NCBI GenBank assembly: GCA_018806985.1
Contig: JADANN010000365.1
Location: 172,001 to 236,000, forward strand
DNA from: Angiostrongylus vasorum
Lineage: Eukaryota > Nematoda > Chromadorea > Rhabditida > Metastrongylidae
Length of the DNA stretch: 64,000 nucleotides
Reading direction: 5' to 3'
Numbering within the stretch: position 1 is the stretch's first letter; each line of letters opens with the position of its first letter. The position numbers were made by a program, and so were the translations under genes. Of the stretch, positions 25,801-38,148 are shown piece after piece. The notes under the pieces were generated by a model. The model saw nothing but the letters and a program-made list of their open reading frames with translations. It made no database searches and was not told the DNA's origin.

Positions 25801-28800
25801 GCTTTATCTGTACACAGATTTCGAATTTCAAGGGATATTAGTACCTACCATTACCAGCATATTGCTTGTCAGAAGGAAGACGGCTGGAAATGCTCCTTCC
25901 AAAAGAGAAAATCGGATAGAAAATGTCTCGCAAACACATAACACTCCCATAAATGCCGCTTGTGGCAAATTTACTACCTAAAATATGTGGTAGAGTGAAG
26001 CTGTATATAATGCTACTATTTGGACTTCTTTTCACATTGTCTTTCTTACTCCAGTAACTATGCACTTGGAGCTACACGCAGTCTGTCAGTAACAAGTTGG
26101 TTTTCCAGGTTGCTGGTGAGCTTTGGTTCCATGTCTTAGCATACACTTATGCAATATATTCTGATATAACGCCTCATGACAGAAGCACATGTTGTGACGT
26201 ATGGCATATCATTCAATTGTTAATGAACTTCACCATTCAAACGAACCGGTATTGTAGAAAGTCGCCCATTGTTCTCATGCCCCAAGAAATTGGTATGCGT
26301 GAAAATTGGTCAACGGTATGCCGAGCATATTTGAAAAAAAATCCAGATATTCAAGTTTCGAAATAAAAGGGCAAAAGAGGAGAAATTAAAATAAAAAATT
26401 TTCAAAAAAGGAGAGAATGACAGAGGAACAACAAAGACTAGAGAGAAGCAGAAATGACTGACGAGGTGTAAAGCGACGAGTGTAGGTGAACATATCGAGA
26501 ATCGGAAATGAGTGCGAGAGAACGAGATAACAGCAGTTCAGCAAGAAAAAAAATTGCATAAATTTATGTAGTCTGTTCAGATGACGCCACTGAAAGCAAA
26601 AAGCAGGCTAGAGAACGAGATTCTTGTACGCTCTGCCGATCCACTCACTTATGATTCAAAATATTTTGCGTAATTCTTTAACTTTTAATGGAACATATTT
26701 AGGCGCTATAAATATCACTCAAGCATTGCTGACCATTGTAATGCCTTCCATCCTATTTATAGTGCCTACGTCACGGTTTTTCCTTAACTGTTTCTTAGCA
26801 AGCAACAGTTCACTTTATCCATACTCTACGTCCATGATCACATCGATTTCACTTCACGTCATTCTAGTTTGCCAGAGCTCAAGGTAATGCTGGTGGGAAA
26901 TGCGTGAGTGGCGTTGTATTTTCAGTCAGCGCACGCGGAGTTGAACTTGTACCAAATTTCCTCTTCCACAACATCAGGAAGGTCACCTTTTGTTACACGG
27001 TCTGTCGAGAGAAAACCTACCAAAAACAGCGAAACAATGACTACAAGCATCAAGCTGGTAGAATTACTGTCTCGCTGTCTTGCTGCTTCTTCTGGCCGTT
27101 TCTCTCTAAAAAAAAATACTCTCAGAACAATCGACATTTAGCTAAGTTAATGGTTACCTGTGTCTGCAAAGATCAATTATGTTTTCTTTATCTTAACCTA
27201 TGGCAAGTGATCGATAGAACTAGCTGAAAGACAGGCGAAACGAAGGACCCGCATGGTGTGGTGGTGAACGCGTTACTCCCCGGAAAGGACAATAGCGCGT
27301 TCGTTCCCCACCGCAGACACCTGTGGTCCAAGGTTTTGCAAATATCTCAGCATCACAGAAGTTATGTTTTCATTCTTTTTTCTCATTGTTCTTCTTACCG
27401 AGTGAGTTCGAATACATTTCTAATACATTTCTTAACACGCATTAAACTTCACTTCATTATATCATGTGTAACATCCCTTACTACACTTTTCTTTGTTTTG
27501 AACAACAGAATTAAATAATTTGTCAGCAAAAACCTGGGCGGAGAATGTTACAAAACGAACATTAACTCTCCAGTCATGGACTGTTGATCATTGGAATGCT
27601 AACACTGGTAACCCAATGTCAATGCTTCTGAAGCTTTTACAGTAACCTAGATGGACGAAAGAAATTATAAGGAGTTCGTCCGCATTTAGTCATATTGTAT
27701 TAAACCAACCTTAGAAGACGAAGCTTTCTTTTCTGAGCCCTTTGAATGCCTTTTTATCAGCAAAATGTTTAGTATGACTAACAGTACACTAGGTAGTATA
27801 ATGAAGCCTATAGCTCTTGTCCAGAAATACAAATTAAAGAAGAGCGTTTGTCCGATTAGATGTAGTAAAGGTGTTTGTCCGACAACACAACTTCTAAAAA
27901 AGCACATTTAGGTTTTGACATGTACATTTAAAAAAATCTTGAAATATATTCTCCTCTGTGATGATTTCGTGAGTGGTAACGAGCAACTGATTATTACGGT
28001 CTATATGTATTAAGTAAATCAAGAGTTGAAAAATCGATTGTATTCTTGTATAATGGACAAAAGGCTATCCGCGTTGATCAACCCTTGGGGGATGAATTCG
28101 ACTTAATGGTGCATCGTTAGAGATGAGATGCATATATGGCCTGTGCGTTGACTTATGGTGGCCTACCGACGTATCGGGTTAGTGCTGCTACCCTCCCAGA
28201 CAGGTCTAATACAAATTTGCCCGACCCGGAAGGTATGGATGCTTGCTGATACATGGGGTGCGGGATCGAACCTACGACAATGTGTATATTCTCGGGCCTT
28301 TAAAACCACTCTGTAACACGTGTCCCAGTATCTTGTGCATCTTAGGAAATCAACTCCTTACCTTGTATAGCTCCATGTTCCATGCATAAAAACCCATCCT
28401 TCAACAGTTTCATAGAAGTAATCAAATGACTTAGGAAGACCACACATAATAGACACAGTCTGAAGAAGTGGTTTTATAGCATTGGAGAACAGACAACGCA
28501 TGTCTACCAGCTTCATGCTGTACAATATGAAGCTTACTGCGATAATCACAGTCGCTGTGCGAACGTTACTAACACTACTGGTTCCACGAGAATGCAATGG
28601 ATAGCTTATGGATATATATCTGAAAGTTTTAACGAATTTAGAGTAGTTTTAATTGCTATGGTGTCAAGAATAACATTTCAATTACGCTCTTACTGCATTA
28701 TATTGAACCTGTAGAAATTATCACTAACCTTTGCCCAGCCAGTAATACTGTTAGCCACATTGCTATATTATGGAATACAGGAGGAAACGCGTCCATTGAA

Positions 28801-31800
28801 TATTTGTTGAGGTAGCACCACCACAGTTCCAAATTGTAAGTTCGATTGTAGTTCCTTAGATATTGTGTTTCACTACGACCTTTCATTTTAGTGTTTCGAA
28901 ACTGGCATCCCACTATTCTGTGTTCGGCCACTCCTATTGTTTTTTCCTTTCGTGTTTGTGTATGAGCAGCAATAAATTGCGCTAATGATTACAGACTTTG
29001 AAATATCGAAGGACTTTGAAAATGAGGATATCACTGATGTGGAAGAGGGAGATCTCGAGAGGACAATACGATGCAAGCTCTTCACCGCCATTCTCCTCAA
29101 CATTTCATCAAAGCTAAGCCGGGAAGAACCATGTTACCTTTCCTGACAATATGCTGTGAATTAAACCAGTTATCAAGCAAGCGAAACAATTGCCGACTGA
29201 TTTCAGAAAAATAGTTTTAAAGTTGGATCTGGGATAAGAAGATCTTTTTATATTACCTTACTGACTTTACAGAAGCATATATTAGAATGCATTCAGTATT
29301 TATGTGTTAGGCGGAAAATCAGCACGATGAGATATAAAGCAGTGAGGATGATGAGGGATTCTAAGAGAGCGGCTAGCCTAAAGTTCATAAATTCATAGCG
29401 ATTTCTATGTATGGCATTTTAGGAACCCGTCTTCGATCTCACAGCTCGTACAACTTTGTGCTTTCCTCTGTCAGAGCCGAGATTGCCTGGCGGTAGCGAA
29501 TAGTCAAGTCGATCTGTTATTGTGTTCAAAGTATGTTATATAGATGCCATTTGACCGCTACTTCTACAAAAAGGATTTAAAAAGGAGGCAGGATTGTTAA
29601 TTTTGTATTATGTATTCTCGGCAAAACCAATTCCCGGATCTACCACCGTCCTGGTATCAAAGTCACATGGCAGCAAATCTCCCTCTGATTCACAAGGGGG
29701 TGTCTGCTTCTGGTGGTGAAGACCTGCGGCAGACTTTGGCCAAGCTGACCCTGGGATTCCAGGGAACCACAATGCCTTAACCAGCAAATCTCCGAAAAAT
29801 GGAGAATGTGCTGGGGCCCGCACAACCAACGAGGACGGGCCATTCAAGTATCAAATAAGTAAGTATTCTCGGTAATTATTGAGAGAGAAGAAGGTTAGGG
29901 GCATTTTTGAAACGTCAAGCTTTCTCATTTCCAAAGTCTGGACAACAGCAGATCGCAGAGTTAGTACCAACTAATTAGCCATACGAGGCTTCAAGGCAAC
30001 GTTAGGTTGCTTACCACAACCAGTGTATGAAATCCGATTGTTGTTCAAGGAAAATAACATAGACGAGATCTCTGATTACAGCTCCATTCTTGAGTGCAAT
30101 AAAATTAACCAGTTTTTGAAGGAACGATAACGGATGAAAATAAGCGGATAGTATGTAGGAATATCAGTTGCAATAAAATTTTGGACATTTTACCACGAAT
30201 TTCACAGGACATCAAGAACAAGTTGGCATCCGAAGCAGTGCATCTGATTAGACTGTAAAGAGCTCCTGCATCATAAGCTTGTGCTGGAGCTAGAAACTAC
30301 TGGCTAATATAGGCACTGTTTTCAGTTGATAAATTTGGAACAAGAAACAAACCAGAATGATCATAATGAACAGGAAAGGTATTGTTCTCACAAGAACCTC
30401 AGGCCGTGGGTAAGGGTAGCCTAACAAAAAACTACTAGGGTTTGACTGAAGATTTTTTAGTTCGTCCACCTTATTCGAGAACGTTTCCTTTTCTGATTAC
30501 TAGCTATTGAATGCAGAGTGGTTTAACAACATGAATTCCACCTTTTTTTCGAAACAGTCCACAGGATTCTTAAGAGGAGTCATTTTTTAAAAGAAACTTC
30601 CTATGTTACACGAGCACGGAACGTGTAATTATTATTGGAAAGATGGCAGAAGTTATCGAACAAACGACGCACATTATAAATCAAGCTGGTCTTGAAATAA
30701 ATGAGACATGCATCCAAATTTTGGTCTGTAAAACCGAACGATCCTTCGATTAACCAACTAAGGAATGAAGAGCTGCAGTTTTCGTCAAGCAGATAAAAAA
30801 TTCTGCAAGCATTGACGCTTGGTGTGTTTACTGCTAGACAAAGTGATGACGAGAAAGATAGGGGGTTGACACTCAGTTTAAGAAGAACTGTTGTTCCAGA
30901 TAGATGGCCACCCCCGATCTAAGAAAAAAGATCATTTCTACATATATACATATGCATTTATGCATATATTTTTATATTTGCTTGTTTTGGAACTTCAGTA
31001 TGGTAAAAATTTGTGGACGTTTTTGTAGCTTACTGGACCAGCTCAACAACTAGCATCACGTGAAAGGTTGGTGTTTGACGTCCCTTCTTTCATATCATAT
31101 TAATAAGTCTAAGCCTTTAGAATTTCGGAACACGAAATTATTTGCTTTTAAAGGTTGCAAACGTTCCAGAATATTTTTTTAATCGAAATTAAAACTGTTG
31201 CTTAAGGGAAGAAACCCAGTGCACACCCCATTGTGTAGAAAAAGATTGTCCACGGGAGAGGTATGACACCAACAAGTAGTTCTGCTATTGCCATATATTT
31301 TAGGACGACGTTTGTTGGTGACACCATGTTTTTCTTCGACAACACCAAAGCCACAGCGACATTGGCTAGAGCGGCTAGCACCACGAGCGTAGGAAAAAAT
31401 CTGAAACATAGAAGGGGTGTGAAAACATTATACATTGTGCCGATTTCCAATGCTATTTGAAAACTATTTGTACAAGTACATATGACAGTCTAGCGATTCG
31501 CTAGGCTCTACAGCCTTCAAGTTTTGAACTTGTCCCTCCAAACTATATGATGTTGAGTATTTTGCTTTATATTAAGCGATAAAGCAATTGAGTCTATTGC
31601 ATTAGCTGCGATGGTATTTCTGAAGGCTCAGTTGCTGCTTGTGTTTCAAATGGTTGCTTAACGCATCAAAAAATATTATATTGTGTTATTCAAATAGTTA
31701 GAAGGAGCTACGTATGCTTTAGCACTAATAAAGTGAGACATAAATACTTCATGTGCGTAAAACTGTTCAATGGCTGTTGCAGAAAATCATCTGTGACTAC

Positions 31801-32233
31801 TACACTGGCATCAAAAATGACGAATGGAGCTTATAGCATATGGCCTAATCAGTTCATTGATTGCGGTGACCACCTTGTAATTACTACTATACTTCAAGCA
31901 AAAATTAAGAACCAATCAGATCATATTTGAAGGACACGCTCAACGGGCTTTTAACAAATAGTTGAATGAAGCAGTAAATAACGAAATCAATGAAAATGAA
32001 TTAAAAAAGTAAAGGATTAGATGAGACTACTTTCTGTGTGGATATATGTGCATGCGTAAACATGATAGAATATTCCTGAGAGGACGTTGCGAATAAAATA
32101 CGGATGAGTGAATAAGCAGCAAGTCTCACCTGTCCATAAACCACTTGTTCAAGATGTTGGTGATGTGATAGCGGTAAAATATAACGATCCACGATGCATT
32201 TCTCCATGCAGCCGTCATAATAAGGATGAAACT
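22806..32233 (-). CDS. Class A neuropeptide GPCR, sex-peptide/myoinhibitory-peptide receptor-like (one internal exon not found)
   Basis: Exons in transcription order: 32233-32130 (possible ATG at 32218), 31400-31227, 28872-28729, 28619-28362, 27893-27710, 27101-27021, an unlocated exon, and 22904-22806 ending in TAG. Every junction found is GT-AG and phase-consistent. TM1-TM2 lie in exon 2 (SPTNVVLKYMAIAELLVG, then WTIFFYTMG). TM3 is in exon 3 (WWCYLNKYSMDAFPPVFHN), ending AGQR|YISISYP in place of a DRY motif. TM4 is in exon 4, TM5 in exon 5 (FFNLYFWTRAIGFIILPS), TM6 starts in exon 6 (SNSTSLMLVVIVSLFL), and the final exon holds ATYPVNFGIYCFMSSSF, the TM7 NPxxY-equivalent, plus a short tail. 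This pattern fits nematode SPRR/DMSR-type receptors, which signal through heterotrimeric G proteins at the neuronal surface. Subfamily assignment is from memory of the motifs. The missing exon (end of TM6 to start of TM7) should start and end in phase 0 between 27020 and 22905. Confidence 0.85.
23467..23649 (-). CDS. Small single-TM ORF inside the GPCR gene span
   Basis: It begins with ATG and encodes 60 residues: one hydrophobic segment (FSLIIILLTVFLPILL) and an acidic tail ending DFSEDSSERNF. It lies in the last long GPCR intron on the same strand. An acceptor-like 'tttttctccag' inside it means its second half could instead be an exon. No family is recognised. Confidence 0.2.
   Translation of the reverse strand: MGAWVIGTINFSLIIILLTVFLPILLKAKPIFLQLGGLDYSPSFVGVDKDFSEDSSERNF
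23650..25708. other. GPCR intron sequence, no gene seen
   Basis: A weak PLE-terminus echo lies near 24000-24030 ('ctttttcgcctttctcagag'). Otherwise nothing can be supported here. The missing GPCR exon was looked for here and not found. Confidence 0.4.
25709..26366 (+). pseudogene. Possible degraded MFS-type transporter relic
   Basis: Pieces in shifting frames look like a membrane carrier: a hydrophobic LYIMLLFGLLFTLSFLL, then YALGATRSLSVTSW in a neighbouring frame, then FHVLAYTYAIYSDITPHDRS, which resembles the loop after TM4 in SLC46/MFSD-type carriers. Frameshifts and stops separate them and it is antisense within the GPCR gene. The assignment is a guess from motif resemblance. Confidence 0.25.
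27248..27368. repeat. SINE-like family C foldback fragment
   Basis: 'ggtggtgaacgcgttactcc' faces 'gcgcgttcgttccccaccgc', followed by the tail 'ttttgcaaatatctcagcat'. It is a shorter version of the element at 4597-4937, inside the GPCR gene. Confidence 0.6.
28076..28318 (-). repeat. tRNA-headed SINE-like repeat, family B, in a GPCR intron
   Basis: Inverted copy running from the tail 'ttgatcaacccttgggggat' to a head with 'ggtgcgggatcgaacctacg'. The head is diverged. It lies in the intron between GPCR exons 4 and 5. Confidence 0.6.
29633..29863 (-). repeat. Interspersed repeat family A, truncated copy 6
   Basis: Only the first 230 bp or so of the element are present, from the hairpin region to the 'aagtatcaaataagtaag' end. 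The other half is missing. It lies in the GPCR intron between exons 2 and 3. Confidence 0.7.
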
Positions 32234-32299
32234 CTGAAGCGCTTAGGATTTGTTCCAATTGTGCGTTCATTTGAGTTCAACTAAGATATAGCCTATAAC

Positions 32300-33450
32300 C
32301 TTCAATGACACATTTTTTCGCTCTGTGTATGGTGCTTTCGTTGAACTGTAAGAATGATGAGGGTCCGCATTTGATTTCTCCTCTATACATGGTCACAATT
32401 GCACAGCTTGCAAAGCAAACATGTACATTGCTTCCTTCCCGACAATAGATGAGTGTGTCGGCTTTTTTAGTTAAGAACTTGTAAGAGTTCTTTGACTTCT
32501 GAAAATCTTCAAGGTTCTCTAAAAATCCTTCACAATGATATGATTTATTGGAAATGTTGCAATGAAGAACTCAGATAACAGGAATCTTTAAATGTTATGA
32601 TGTATAGTCCGAACAAGAGAATTGACAAAAAAACATATTCTTTTGTGATCATTTAGTGTTACGAGAGGAACCAGTGCTAACCAATCTCTAGTTAGTCAAA
32701 GAAACTGATTTTCCTTAGGAAAAATACAAGATTCGCGATTGGTAAATGCTGATATGCAAGAAAAACGGCAGTACGTGTTGGAGATTCCAACAGATGTAGT
32801 AAAAGGAGAAACAATCAAGAGCTTTGTAACCTAAAACTATCAAACTGTCGAGAAAATCTTGGGAAGTTTTGAGCTGATTGGTAGACTCAGATCTATTGAG
32901 GTTCTTTAAAACTTCAGAAGCTTAAAGGTTTTCCGTTCCTTGTCCTATCAGTGGGGGGAAAAACGAGAATCAGTAGACGAATACCTCAGTTTACCCAGAG
33001 ATGAGCTCTCCTTCGTTTTAATTGGATAGGGTAACGATATTTATTTCACTAAGCGATTTCCTTCAAACCTTAACATCACATTTATTTTGTTATTCCAACG
33101 TTGTTCTTCACTAACTGCATATATTCTCATCCCATAAATAAGGAAAATAAAACAAAAGGCCTTTTCGAAAAGGTTGTAAAAGGAAAGAAGCATGCAGTAC
33201 ATTCCTTTACTATCACTACAGATTCACTAGCTGAGGTAATCCTAGTTGGTTCTGTCGCCGTACTACGGTACTTTGTCAATTATGCGTTCTGAGAAGGAAT
33301 ATTTAGGCGAAATGTCACGCAAGTATGGTCAAGGGAATAACTCATGCGAACAAAATAGTGTTCTAAAAGCCTGTCTAATTTGCTTGAAGAACTACATATT
33401 GCATTACGCTGGGAGCGCACTTGTTTTAGTTCTGGGCAGTAGGTACTGCA

Positions 33451-33481
<31 letters not shown>

Positions 33482-33551
33482 CATATGTATATACATACGT
33501 ATACACATAATTGTACATATATATGTGTATATATGTGTGTACGTAAATATA

Positions 33552-33597
<46 letters not shown>

Positions 33598-35869
33598 CGC
33601 AAACCAAAATTGGAAAGTGTGCATTTAAGCACTTAAAAGTCAAGAAGCTTTTCCAGGTCTGCAAAAAAACAGTGTATCTAACTTTATAGAAGTTCGGTCC
33701 GATGCAGGCTCAAAGAGCCGTAGAGCTTCTCTAAGATTATAAAGCACAAGATGCAAATTTCGTTTAGCCTGGAGATATCTGCGTGGCTTGATGACAGGAA
33801 ATGCCGGCGTCTGGATGTCCGGCGTTTGTGTGTTGAGTACGTAGTAGAATTGATTATATTCCTAGGTGGAAATCAAGACGCTTCTTGATGGCGAATTTTT
33901 GAGAGCAGCCGGAGCATATTAAAGTCAGGCAAAAGATTATGGTGAAGAGGTGAGATTCATAAAATGTGTGCGTGCACTCAATTACTTCTGTTCAAAGTCT
34001 TCCTGCAGCTGGGTGTTTTGAAAGATATTTTATCGTCGAGGATATTATCCAGGTATTCTATTGCCACTCTAGACGCCGTCGTGGATAATCACGTCTGCAT
34101 TATGGTTGTAGGCAACAGTTTCATGAGCCGAAAGGATGACAGAGAAGGACCAAGTCAAATACGTTCCACAGTTAATAGTTGCAGGTACACCATTGTACTA
34201 AAAAGGCACTGAATAGATGACCGAAAGTTGAGGCAATAGTGATTTGATACGCCTTCAAATGTTTTCTTTTCTTAAATCAACTCGTTTATTATTATTAGAC
34301 ATTGTGCGTTGGAACTCGTGTAAAGTTTATTTCAGGAAGCCCAATGGATATCATGCATGACCCTGTGAGGAATCTCTTGCTGGTGAATCTGCTTAAGAAT
34401 ATTTATGTCACAGTGTTCTTTTTGTAGTTAACAGAAGGCAGCACTTTATAATAAACTTCAGTATTTCACTTCAGTCTTAAACGTCAACGCTAATGAGAAA
34501 CTAATGAGCAGTGGAACAAATGAAGATCGCTTTTTGAAAAACAATTACAGCGAAATTTGTGTCGGAGAAAACAGATGGCAAAAAAAACAACTGTACTAAG
34601 AAATCTTCTCAGTTGCAAAATATTGGCATAAAAAGCGAAAGTGAGCTGGTGTTCTAGAATCAACAACATATGAGGTAGGCCTAGGCCATAATCGCATGAG
34701 AGCAGCATGGGAGTGTCTAAGTCTATGAAGCCTATTACCTATCATGCAAGGGTTTCACAAAACGTTATTAAATTATTAAGCTACCTTTAAAGTTTGAGTG
34801 ATATTTAGGATCGTCGTAATTTGGATCGAAGGTTTAGTAGGAATTGGTAATGGCATAACCAACAGAACCCTTGGAAAGCCACGAAATGGTTAAAAAATTG
34901 GATGTGGAACAGTCTCAATGGGATTGTAAGAAAGATGATGTAGAAGGTTGGCAGAGGTCTTCCTTAATAGTGAATCGCTCGGATTCCCTAATCTTGAATG
35001 ACAAAGGAAGAGGGATGAAAAAAGAGTTAGTTCAATGCGCACGTCGCTAGCACAATGCCCGAAGGCCATCCGATGAGCAAGGCATAGCTATGTCCTTCGT
35101 AAAAAGAGTTTGCTACTACTAATTTCCCGACCTGAAGCTATCGAGCTCTCAAGGGGTAGTGGCTCGAATTTCTTTGGAATTGAAGCCGAACGCAAGCCAA
35201 TTTTTTCCTATTAAAGCTTTTACAATTCTCGGCAACAAAACTTTTAGGATTAGTGCATCCTGTCTTGGAAAGGCAAAAAAGAAAAAAAAATGGAGCACCT
35301 TGAAAAAGGGACCATGTTTGGTTTGCAAAATATTAATATTCTACATTGTAGTGAAAAGGTACGAAAAATACCACAAAGGGCAATAACGCGTTACAGGCGA
35401 TCCTATTTTTTGCAGTGATGATCTATTTAGATTAATGGTATGAACAACTGGTTTCAAGGTCACATTTCAGGTTAAATAACTTGAAACGTTCCTCCAGCAA
35501 AGACGCTGATCAAAAATGAACGTCCTTCTCTTGCCAGTTCTTCGAAAATCTCCGCCGATTAGTGCACTTAATCACGTTGTTGGCTTGATTCAATGTTTTT
35601 CTATGAGGATGAAATGCAGAACCACGGATACCACAAGTGCTTTTACATGGCCGCTCGTTGACTCCCAATGAGCTATTGTGCAAGAATACGAACCCACTGT
35701 CCACATTCACAACGGTCTTTGTCTAATCCTAAAAAATTTAGATCGCTCTCATTTTTTGAAACAAATAATATTAACGACTGAAAGCTTCACTTTAATAGTT
35801 TTCTCTGCTTCATCGCTTTAGCCACAATCATCTTAACAGTGGTAATCATTCGTACCAGATGTGATCATA
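32300..35869. other. Intergenic, no gene seen; upstream of the GPCR gene
   Basis: AT-rich DNA with a compound AT microsatellite (33450-33596). The Tyr/Ile-rich reading frames there are microsatellite translations. No promoter element can be supported. Confidence 0.5.
33450..33596. repeat. Compound (AT)n / ATGTAT microsatellite
   Basis: Two AT runs (about 33450-33472 and 33555-33594) joined by degenerate TACATGTATGCATATG units. Confidence 0.9.
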
Positions 35870-37314
35870 TTAATAACTGAATGCGACATTTTCTTGCTCA
35901 GCAGTCGCGAGGTTGTTAAACAGCATACATTTACTTCCATAGAAAAACACAATACAATACAACAGTAGCTGACGTTTCGGCAGTATCGCCTTCTTCAGAG
36001 CCAGGAAGGGTATATTGACATACAATTTACTAGGCCAAACGCTTCAATAACACTTACAAAAAGACGAAAAACTCTATGGTAATCATATGATCAACAGCTT
36101 CTCGAAAAACTCACCACCTTTTACGTGAATTCCAAAGAGGAAGATTAGAACAACTGATTATAGTCGCGCGTGGTTGATGACTCCACCAACCTACATCAGA
36201 AATTGATGCGAACGTACGGGGTTTGATCGCGTATGACATCTGGGCATTCATCCCTGCTATTCATCGTAGGTTTTTAGCATTTATCCAAAAAGCCTCAAGA
36301 AGTTTTCGCGCTGGTGTTTCAGTCTCTTGTGTAAAGATATTGACTTTTACTTCAAAATCGTCTCCGCCATGCTTTTGTATCCTATGCGTGCCTAGTGGGG
36401 TACTTTGTCTTAGTTTTCGTTTGCCATCTAGATGTTCTTTTATACGGATACACAAAGTTCTGCCCGTTTCGCCAATACATTCATCTCGGCAATTATTACA
36501 AGGGGGTCAGGTATATCGTACCTGAACTCATGCAATCAAAGTCCCTGCGTAAGGGCAAATTACGCAATTTGTTGTTTCACATAGACGGTCATACAGGCGG
36601 TTATGAACTAACTGACGACGTAGAGTAGCCTGTGTATTTCAACTATCGCTAGCGCGTCGTTCTCCTTCTAAACTTATCCCGTGGGGTTACTACCTTGTAG
36701 CCATTGGAGATGGCATATTTGCCGAGCTAAGTCGCGCAATTCTTCCTTCAGTTCTCTGGTTGTGCACATAGAGGTGGCTGTTCGAAACATGTTTCTCATA
36801 AGCGCCCTCTTTGTGTGTGAAGGGTGGGAAGAAAGGAAATGAACGAGGATGTTCTTGTTACTTGTTACTTGGCTTTCGCTACCACTTTGTCATGTAACCG
36901 CTACTTCATAGGTTTATTTGGACGTTTAAAAACGGAAGCCAGTTTTTTCTCGGTTTCTCCCGGGTGAACTTAATGTACTCAGACTGCTCGTTCAATAATT
37001 CAAAACATTTGCCCATCTCCTCCTGTGTAGAGAAGACGACAAAACAATCACCTATATATCTGCAGTAGAGTAGTGGCCGGAGATCGACAACAGGGGCTTC
37101 TATCTTAGATATAAACACAATGGCAAGGCTTGGTGCCAGTCGCTGTCCCATTGGCAACGTTGGTGTACAGCGCGGTAACGTCGAAGTACTCCATCACGTA
37201 CGCGTTATTAGGAGACGCGTTACGTAGACGTTCTAAGAACTTTTTGGTGTTTGTGAGGTGAGCTGGAAAGTTGTTAAGCAACTGGGTAAGTATTAGTCTT
37301 AAAAAACCAGGTTA
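35870..37314 (-). mobile_element. Penelope-like element, left arm of a head-to-head pair
   Basis: Read on the minus strand it holds: a stretch with LLNNFPAHLTNTKKFLERLR; MEYFDVTALYTNV (RT motif A region); a jump that removes about 200 bp compared with the right arm; MGQRLAPSLAIVF (RT motif B region); RYIGD; KNWLPFLNVQI; a region with many stops; then the GIY-YIG endonuclease part (MCIRIKEHLDGKRKL) at about 36455-36261; and finally the hammerhead-like end at 35964-36005. Frameshifts and stops make it non-autonomous. RT plus GIY-YIG in this order is diagnostic of Penelope-like retroelements. Confidence 0.85.
35964..36005 (-). ncRNA. Hammerhead-ribozyme-like motif at PLE end (left arm)
   Basis: Minus strand: stem I 'tggct' pairs with 'agcta'; core CTGAAGA; stem II GGC-gatact-GCC preceded by one extra A; then GAAAC and GTC, the expected cleavage triplet. 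Hammerhead motifs of this minimal type are known from PLE termini. The unpaired A next to stem II departs from the textbook core, so activity is uncertain. Confidence 0.45.
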
Positions 37315-37335
37315 GTCTATCCTAATAACGCGTAC

Positions 37336-37817
37336 GTGATGGAGTCCTTCGACGTTACCGCGCTGTACACCAACGTATCGAATGACTCCGCAATGCAAGC
37401 CATCTTCGAACTTCTTGTTGAATATGAAGGAAGAATAAATATGCATAGCTTGTCCGTCCAGCAGCTAATAGTTCTCTTAAAGGAGTGCCTAAACTGTTCG
37501 ATTTTCAGATGGTCTGGGAAACATTTCGCGCAAATAAGGGGTGGGGGGTAGCGAGAAGGGGGGGGTTGCCAATGGGACAGCGACTGGCACCAAGCCTTGC
37601 CATTGTGTTTATGTCTAAGATAGAAGCCCCTGTTGTCGATCTCCGGCCACTACTCAACTGCAGATATATAGGTGATTGTTTTGTCGTCTTCTCTACACAG
37701 GAGGAGATGGGCAAATGTTTTGAATTATTGAACGAGCAGTCTGAGTACCTTAAGTTCACCCGGGAGAAACCGAGAAAAAACTGGCTTCCGTTTTTAAACG
37801 TCCAAATAAACATATGA
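37336..37817 (+). pseudogene. PLE reverse transcriptase fragment
   Basis: Two overlapping frames (37336-37551 and 37485-37817) carry MESFDVTALYTN (motif A), then after a G-rich slip site (ggggtggggggtagcgag, gggggggg) GLPMGQRLAPSLA (motif B) and CRYIGDCFVVFST (motif C). The usual Y-x-D-D is Y-I-G-D, so a catalytic Asp position is Gly. N-terminal RT parts are missing. Confidence 0.8.
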
Positions 37818-38148
37818 AGTAGCGGTTACATGACAAAGTGGTAGCGAAAGCCAAGTAACAAGAACATCCTCGTTCATTTCCTTTCTTCCCACCCTTCACA
37901 CACAAAGAGGGCGCTTATGAGAAACATGTTTCGAACAGCCACCTCTATGTGCACAACCAGAGAACTGAAGGAAGAATTGCGCGACTTAGCTCGGCAAATA
38001 TGCCATCTCCAATGGCTACAAGGTAGTAACCCCACGGGATAAGTTTAGAAGGAGAACGACGCGCTAGCGATAGTTGAAATACACAGGCTACTCTACGTCG
38101 TCAGTTAGTTCATAACCGCCTGTATGACCGTCTATGTGAAACAACAAA

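Noticed and set aside
33246..33664. Tyr/Ile-rich frames of 68-116 codons on both strands
   Set aside because: They are translations of the AT microsatellite.
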